From CAZBDU01 sp964490725 (lineage in GTDB: Bacteria; Spirochaetota; Spirochaetia; SZUA-6; DRHE01): DNA of 26,825 bases. Below, piece after piece: positions 22,754 through 26,825 of the stretch; the first letter of the stretch is position 1; each line of letters opens with the position of its first letter. The notes below the pieces were generated by a model, which saw only the letters and a program-made list of their open reading frames with translations, did not search any database and had not been told where the DNA came from. The stretch covers positions 1 to 26,825 of the forward strand of contig CAZBDU010000071.1 of the NCBI GenBank assembly GCA_964490725.1, read 5' to 3'. A program made the position numbers and the translations under genes.

Positions 22754-22773
22754 ATCGGGGGGCCCGCCCCGAT
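22754..22773. terminator. Hairpin between convergent folD and epimerase genes
   Basis: ATCGGGG (22754-22760) and CCCCGAT (22767-22773) form a perfect 7-bp stem with a 6-nt loop, in the 66-bp gap between the two stops. GC-rich pairing on either side (GCCGGC near 22722 and 22745) could extend the structure. No U-tract follows in either direction. Confidence 0.4.
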
Positions 22774-22785
22774 GGGCAGCCCGGT

Positions 22786-23790
22786 TCAGCCGGCCAGCAT
22801 GCCCGCCCGGCGGAACCACTCCAGCGTGTCCCGGACGGTGTCCTCGAAGGGCCTGGGGCGGTAGCCCAGCTCGTCGGTGGCCTTCTCGTGGCTGATGTGG
22901 CGGTGCATCTGGACGGAGCGCACCGCCGCCGGAGTGAACTTGGGTACCTTTCCCCGCAGCTTTCCCCAGCCCAGGGACGGGTAGGAGGCCAGGGAGGCCA
23001 GCCACAGCGGCGTGGCCCCCCGGGGGGTCCGCCTGCCGGTGAGCCTGCCCACCAGGGCCGAGAGGTCGCAGATGTGCACCCAGTGCCCGGTGAGCAGATA
23101 ACACTGTCCGGTGCGGCCCCGCTCTTCGGCCGCCAGGGCGCCTGAGACCACGTCGCGGACGTCCACCCAGTTGTAGCCGCCGTCCAGCAGCGCCGGCAGC
23201 CGGTTGTGGTAGATGTCCAGGAGCACCTCCCCCATGCGGGAGACCTTGTAGTCGCCGGGGCCGATCACCGCCCCGGGGTTGACGATCACCGCGTCCAGAC
23301 CGCGCTCCACCCCCCGCAGCACCTCCAGCTGGCCGCGTGCCTTGGATCGGTCGTAGGCCATGTGCCCCTTTCCCAGAGCCAGGGGCCGGGTCTCGTCGAT
23401 CACCTGGTCGCGCGACGCGCTCTCGAAGGCGTGGATGGAGCTGAAGTGCACCAGCCGGCCCACGCCCTGGCGCAGGCACGCCTCCACCACGTTGTGCGGG
23501 CCTTCGGTGTTGGTGCGCTCCACCAGCCCCCCTTCCGCGCCCACGATGGAGATCCGTGCGGCCAGGTGGAAGACGGCGCCCGCTCCCGCCACCAGCCGCT
23601 CGATGCTGTCGCGGTCGAAGACGTCACCCTCCACCATCTCCACCGGCAATCCGTCCAGGGCGCGCCGGTCCTCCCGCACCAGCACGCGCACCCGGCGCCC
23701 CTGCTCCAGCAGCGCTCGCACCAGGTTGCCCCCCACGTGCCCCGACCCCCCGGTCACCGCCACCGTCGTTCCCTGTCGCTTTGCGCTCAT
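22786..23790 (-). CDS. NAD(P)-dependent epimerase/dehydratase-type extended SDR
   Basis: 334 residues of the extended short-chain dehydrogenase family. The nucleotide motif GGSGHVG (14-20), the aspartate in EGDVFD, the active-site serines in HFSSIHAF (S117, S118) and the Y146-x3-K150 pair (YDRSK) are intact. The sequence resembles dihydroflavonol-4-reductase-like and hydroxysteroid-dehydrogenase-like members, which act on sugars, sterols or small ketones; the substrate cannot be assigned. A C-terminal segment with HISHEKATDELGYRPRPFEDTVRDT is typical of the group. The ATG overlaps the stop of the classical SDR gene upstream (ATGA), so the two are co-translated and may act in one pathway, for example lipid or ketone modification. 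There is no visible link to the folate genes. Confidence 0.9.
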   Translation of the reverse strand: MSAKRQGTTVAVTGGSGHVGGNLVRALLEQGRRVRVLVREDRRALDGLPVEMVEGDVFDRDSIERLVAGAGAVFHLAARISIVGAEGGLVERTNTEGPHNVVEACLRQGVGRLVHFSSIHAFESASRDQVIDETRPLALGKGHMAYDRSKARGQLEVLRGVERGLDAVIVNPGAVIGPGDYKVSRMGEVLLDIYHNRLPALLDGGYNWVDVRDVVSGALAAEERGRTGQCYLLTGHWVHICDLSALVGRLTGRRTPRGATPLWLASLASYPSLGWGKLRGKVPKFTPAAVRSVQMHRHISHEKATDELGYRPRPFEDTVRDTLEWFRRAGMLAG

Positions 23791-24620
23791 CCCTGGCTCC
23801 CCTCCCGCTGCGGCCTGCCGCCGTAGATGGCGTTCGTGCTTGCGGCCATGATGGTCACCGCCCGCCTCCTGGTCAAGAGCCTGCCCATCAGCAGGCGGGC
23901 CAGGCGGTTCAGCGTGCCCGGCACCACCACAGGCCCCCGGCCCAGCGCCTCCAACGCCCGGCGCGCCACCGCCTCCGGCCGCATCTCCAGGGCAGAGCCT
24001 TTCTCGGGGTGCGGCTTGGAGCCGATGTAGCCCGGAGTCAGGGTAGGGCCGGCGCAGCAGGCCAGCACGTCCACGCCCGCGCCGCGCAGCTCCGCCCACA
24101 GGCCCTCGGCCAGGTTGAGCAGAAACGCCTTGCTGGCCCCGTAGCCGGTGACCAGAGCGCTGCCCTGAAGGCCGGCCATGCTGGACATGATCAGGATGCC
24201 GCCCCGCCCGCGCCGTGCCATCAGCCCGCCCAGCCAGTGGACCAGTGTCAGGTGGGCGCGGCAGTTGGTGTCGATCAGGCGCAGGTACTCCTCCAGGGGG
24301 TGGGAGAGGAAGGGGCCGATGAGGCTCACCGCGGCGTTGCAGACCAGAAGGCCGATCTGCAGGCCCTCCGCCGCCTCCCGGAGGGCGGCCAGGAACCGCG
24401 GCGAGGCCAGGTCCACCACCGCCGTCCGCACCTCCACGCCGTGGCGCTCCCGCAGCGCGGAGGCGGTGCGGGCCAGCTTCTCCTGGCCGCGGGCCACCAG
24501 CAGCAGCTTCAGGCCCCGGCCGGCCAGTTGGTCCGCGTAGGCGGCCCCCAGGCCCTCCGAGGCCCCGGCCACCAGAGCCCACGGCCCGTAGCGTCGCAGG
24601 AACTCCGCTTGCTTCGGCAT
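23787..24620 (-). CDS. Classical SDR-family oxidoreductase
   Basis: 277 residues. It has the nucleotide loop GASEGLG (19-25), N95 in VCNAAVS, S146/S147 in IMSSMAG and Y160-x3-K164 (YGASK), so it should be an active NAD(P)-dependent reductase or dehydrogenase. The 40-residue tail with basic residues (LLTRRRAVTIMAAS) is like that of long-chain ketoacyl or DltE-like SDRs that may sit near membranes; the substrate is unknown. An AGGAGGCAGCAA ribosome site precedes the ATG at 24620. That site lies only about 10 bp after the U-tract of a strong terminator at 24640-24675, leaving no room for a promoter, so expression must come from read-through of fhs transcripts or from a promoter I could not see upstream of the hairpin. 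Confidence 0.9.
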   Translation of the reverse strand: MPKQAEFLRRYGPWALVAGASEGLGAAYADQLAGRGLKLLLVARGQEKLARTASALRERHGVEVRTAVVDLASPRFLAALREAAEGLQIGLLVCNAAVSLIGPFLSHPLEEYLRLIDTNCRAHLTLVHWLGGLMARRGRGGILIMSSMAGLQGSALVTGYGASKAFLLNLAEGLWAELRGAGVDVLACCAGPTLTPGYIGSKPHPEKGSALEMRPEAVARRALEALGRGPVVVPGTLNRLARLLMGRLLTRRRAVTIMAASTNAIYGGRPQREGSQG

Positions 24621-24639
24621 TTGCTGCCTCCTGGCACAG

Positions 24640-24675
24640 AAAAAGCCGGCAGCCCTCTCGCGCGAGAGGGCTGCC
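24640..24675 (-). terminator. Rho-independent terminator downstream of fhs
   Basis: On the minus strand a perfect 12-bp stem, GGCAGCCCTCTC paired with GAGAGGGCTGCC around a 4-nt GCGC loop (24675-24648), is followed by GGC and five T residues (24644-24640). The arms are self-complementary up to the centre. It ends the fhs transcript or, given the closely following SDR start, attenuates it. The rest of 24676-24792 is GC-rich and foldable but holds no gene. Confidence 0.85.
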
Positions 24676-24792
24676 GCGTTCCTGCCCGTAGGCGGCTTGC
24701 GGCACCGGCCTCGCGGGCGCCCCGCGCCTGGCCGTTCCGCCGGGGCCCATTCCGGCCCGTAAACCGGCGGGCCCCACCACCCCGGAGATCCT

Positions 24793-26559
24793 CTAGAACA
24801 GGCCCTGCACCTTACCGGTCTTCACATCCACGTCGATGTTTCGGAAGGCCGGATCGGAGCCGGTGCCGGGCATGAGCTTGATCGCCCCGGCCACCGGTAC
24901 CACGAAGCCGGCCCCGCCGTAGACCAGCACGTCTCGGATGGGCAGGGTCCATCCCTTGGGGCGGCCCTTGACGGCCGGATCGTGGGAGAGGCTCAGGTGG
25001 GTCTTCACCATGCAGGTGCCCAGCGAGGACAGCCCCTTGTCCGCCTCAATGGCCTTGACCCTGGCTTCCGCCTCGGGGGAGTAGGAGACCCCGTCGGCCC
25101 CGTACACCTCGCGGGCGATCAGCTCCACCCGCTCGCGCAGGGGGGTGGCGTCCTGGTAGAGAAACTCGAAGTGGGGCTCCTCCTCGCAGGCCTCAACCAC
25201 CGCCCGGGCCAGCTCGAGGGCACCCTCGCCGCCCTTCTCCCAATGCCTGCTGACCGCAACGCGGGCCCCGGCGGCCTCGGCGCGATTGCGGATGAGCGCC
25301 ACCTCTTCCTCGGTATCCGTGTAGAAGTGGTTGATGCACACCACCGGGGAGATGCCGCTCTTCTTGACGGTCTGCACGTGGGCCAGGAGGTTCTCCACCC
25401 CCTTCTCCACCAGGGCCACGTTCTTCTCGGTGTAGGCCTTGTCGAGGGGATGTCCCGGTACGACCTTGGGTCCCCCGCCGTGCATCTTCAGGGCGCGCAC
25501 GGTGCAGACGATCACCGAGCAGTTGGGGGTGAGGCCGCTGAACCGGCACTTCAGGTTCCAGAACTTCTCGAAGCCGATGTCCGCCCCGAAGCCGCTCTCG
25601 GTGACGTGATAGTCGCCCAGCTTCAGTCCGAGCCGGTCGGCGATGATCGAGGACTGGCCGATGGCGATGTTGGCGAAGGGGCCCGCGTGGACCAGAACCG
25701 GCTGGCCCTCGATGGTCTGCATCAGGTTGGGGTTGATGGCCTTGGCCATGAGCGCCGTCATGGCCCCGTCCACTTCCAGGTCGGCGGTGGTCACCGGACG
25801 GCCGGACTTGTCGTAGGCCACCACGATCCTGCCCATGCGCTGGCGCATGTCCGCCAGGTCCCGGGCCACCGCCAGGATGGCCATGACCTCGGAAGAGACG
25901 GTAATCTGGAAGCCGCTGCGCATCATGAACCCGTCCATCTTGCCGCCCAGCCCGACGATGATCTCCCGCAGCGCCTGGGCGCAGAAGTCGATGCTCCAGC
26001 CGATGGCGATGTTCCGCGGGTCGACGTTCAGACGTTTCAGCTTCCTGGCGGCCAGTTGCTCGTCGGAGTAGTTGAACTCGTGCTGCAGGCGGCTGGTGAC
26101 CGCCACCATGGCCAGGTTGTGGGCGTTCGTGATGGCATCGATGTCGCCGGTCAGCCCCAGGCTGAAGTCGGTGAGGGGGATGCACTGGGCCAGGCCGCCA
26201 CCTGCGGCGGAGCCCTTGATGTTAAAGGTGGGCCCTCCGGAGGGCTGGCGGATCGCGCCGATGACGCTCTTGCCGATCTTGCCCAGCCCTTCCACCAGCC
26301 CCATGGTGGTGGTGGTCTTCCCTTCCCCCAGCGGAGTGGGGGTGATGGCGGTGACCTCGACGTACTTCCCGTTGCTCCTGTTCTTCAGGCGCTCCAGAAT
26401 GCTCATGTAGTCGAGCTTTCCCACGTAGTGGCCATAGGGCAGCAGCTCCATCTTGTCCAGCTTCAGTTCCTCGGCCAGCTGGTACATGGTCTTCATGTTC
26501 TCCGCTGCAGCTTCGGCGACCTCCCAGTCCTTCATCTTGGTTGGATCGAGTTTCTGCAT
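24793..26559 (-). CDS. fhs: Formate-tetrahydrofolate ligase
   Basis: 588 residues, slightly above the common length of about 557. It joins formate to THF at the cost of ATP, giving 10-formyl-THF, the entry step of the methyl branch. The P-loop TPLGEGKTT (about 75-83), the RQPSGGPTFNIKGSAAGGG segment, DFSLGLTGDIDAI and GFGADIGFEKF are all characteristic and intact. I start at the ATG at 26559 because GGAGG lies 8 nt upstream; an in-frame TTG at 26574 would overlap that site. The gene has its own promoter (26618-26647) and terminator (24640-24675), so it is controlled apart from folD and the metF operon. No formate dehydrogenase is nearby. Confidence 0.96.
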   Translation of the reverse strand: MQKLDPTKMKDWEVAEAAAENMKTMYQLAEELKLDKMELLPYGHYVGKLDYMSILERLKNRSNGKYVEVTAITPTPLGEGKTTTTMGLVEGLGKIGKSVIGAIRQPSGGPTFNIKGSAAGGGLAQCIPLTDFSLGLTGDIDAITNAHNLAMVAVTSRLQHEFNYSDEQLAARKLKRLNVDPRNIAIGWSIDFCAQALREIIVGLGGKMDGFMMRSGFQITVSSEVMAILAVARDLADMRQRMGRIVVAYDKSGRPVTTADLEVDGAMTALMAKAINPNLMQTIEGQPVLVHAGPFANIAIGQSSIIADRLGLKLGDYHVTESGFGADIGFEKFWNLKCRFSGLTPNCSVIVCTVRALKMHGGGPKVVPGHPLDKAYTEKNVALVEKGVENLLAHVQTVKKSGISPVVCINHFYTDTEEEVALIRNRAEAAGARVAVSRHWEKGGEGALELARAVVEACEEEPHFEFLYQDATPLRERVELIAREVYGADGVSYSPEAEARVKAIEADKGLSSLGTCMVKTHLSLSHDPAVKGRPKGWTLPIRDVLVYGGAGFVVPVAGAIKLMPGTGSDPAFRNIDVDVKTGKVQGLF

Positions 26560-26617
26560 GCCTTGCCTCCTCAAGTAGTTCCCGGTGAGCGCTCAGGGCG
26601 GTGAGCTTCGACTACAC

Positions 26618-26647
26618 ACAATAGAGTAGAGAATTTGAGGCTGTCAA
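26618..26647 (-). promoter_or_regulatory. fhs promoter
   Basis: On the minus strand a perfect TTGACA (26647-26642), an 18-bp spacer and TATTGT (26623-26618) lie in an AT-rich patch, with a start near 26611 and a leader of about 52 nt. The remaining 26648-26825 holds no gene that I can see. Confidence 0.5.
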
Positions 26648-26784
26648 GAAGAATTACCCCGCCGGGCGCCCGCAGGGCCTGCCAGCCACATTCCGCCGGG
26701 AGGGCGAGGGTCGGGTTGCCGGCGCCCGCCGGGCCGCGCTCCACCGGCGGGGGAGCGGGCGGTTGCGGCGGCCGCCCCGCGGCG

Positions 26785-26815
26785 GTTGGGGTTCTCCCCG
26801 GGCGTGACCCCCAAC
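26785..26815. other. Inverted repeat near the window end
   Basis: GTTGGGG (26785-26791) and CCCCAAC (26809-26815) form a 7-bp stem with a 17-nt loop, next to AGTATACATG at the edge. It could be a terminator of a gene outside the window or an operator. There is no U-tract, and no coding region in 26648-26825. Confidence 0.3.
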
Positions 26816-26825
26816 AGTATACATG

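Noticed and set aside
23791..24780. Upstream extension of the epimerase frame through the SDR gene
   Set aside because: The extension is Gly/Pro/Arg-rich and antisense-like in composition; the ATGA overlap and the Rossmann motif fix the start at 23790.
24676..24792. T-box or other known riboswitch ahead of the terminator
   Set aside because: No T-box consensus or recognisable aptamer core was found; only generic GC-rich pairing is seen.

Overview
The window is a GC-rich bacterial chromosome segment holding the methyl branch of the Wood-Ljungdahl (reductive acetyl-CoA) pathway and a large flavin/iron-sulfur redox operon that probably serves it. The gene set (fhs, folD, metF with metV, a pterin-dependent methyltransferase, and Mvh-type hydrogenase with Hdr subunits) points to an anaerobe with acetogen-type metabolism. 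Taxonomy is not fixed by the sequence. A deep anaerobic actinobacterial lineage, a Moorella-like firmicute or a desulfobacterial group would all fit; this is inference. No CODH/ACS, formate dehydrogenase or corrinoid protein gene lies in the window.

Layout. 1-1788 (-): an acyl-CoA dehydratase activase (BadF/BcrA family), cut by the window edge, divergent from a sodium:solute symporter (2036-3658, +). Then come a small FmdB-type zinc ribbon (-) and a single-domain response regulator (+). From 20245 down to 4427 (-) run 14 tightly packed genes, many with ATGA, GTGA or CTGA start/stop overlaps: an HdrA/QmoA-like flavoprotein, a cofactor-poor HdrA paralogue, mvhD2, metV, metF, hdrC, an HdrA(N-half)-NuoE fusion, nuoF, a NuoG(N)-HdrA(C-half)-HdrA fusion, mvhD1, mvhG, mvhA, a hydrogenase maturation protease and an HpcH/HpaI aldolase. 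Upstream on the same strand is a pterin-binding methyltransferase (20468-21487), divergent from folD (21835-22719, +). An SDR/epimerase pair (24620-22786, -) follows, then formate-THF ligase (26559-24793, -) with its own promoter and intrinsic terminator.

How the genes work together (inference from families). Fhs makes formyl-THF, FolD makes methylene-THF, MetF/MetV makes methyl-THF and the methyltransferase passes the methyl group to a corrinoid protein. The 14-gene operon would wire H2 (MvhAGD), NAD(H) (NuoEF) and probably ferredoxin to methylene-THF reduction through several HdrA flavoproteins, some of them candidates for flavin-based electron bifurcation.

The main novelty: one HdrA appears to be split after its first ferredoxin-type cluster. 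Its N-terminal half is fused to NuoE and its C-terminal half to a NuoG-like N-terminus, with nuoF between them, as if a nuoEFG' module of about 2.9 kb had been inserted in frame into an ancestral tandem hdrA. There is an HdrC but no HdrB.
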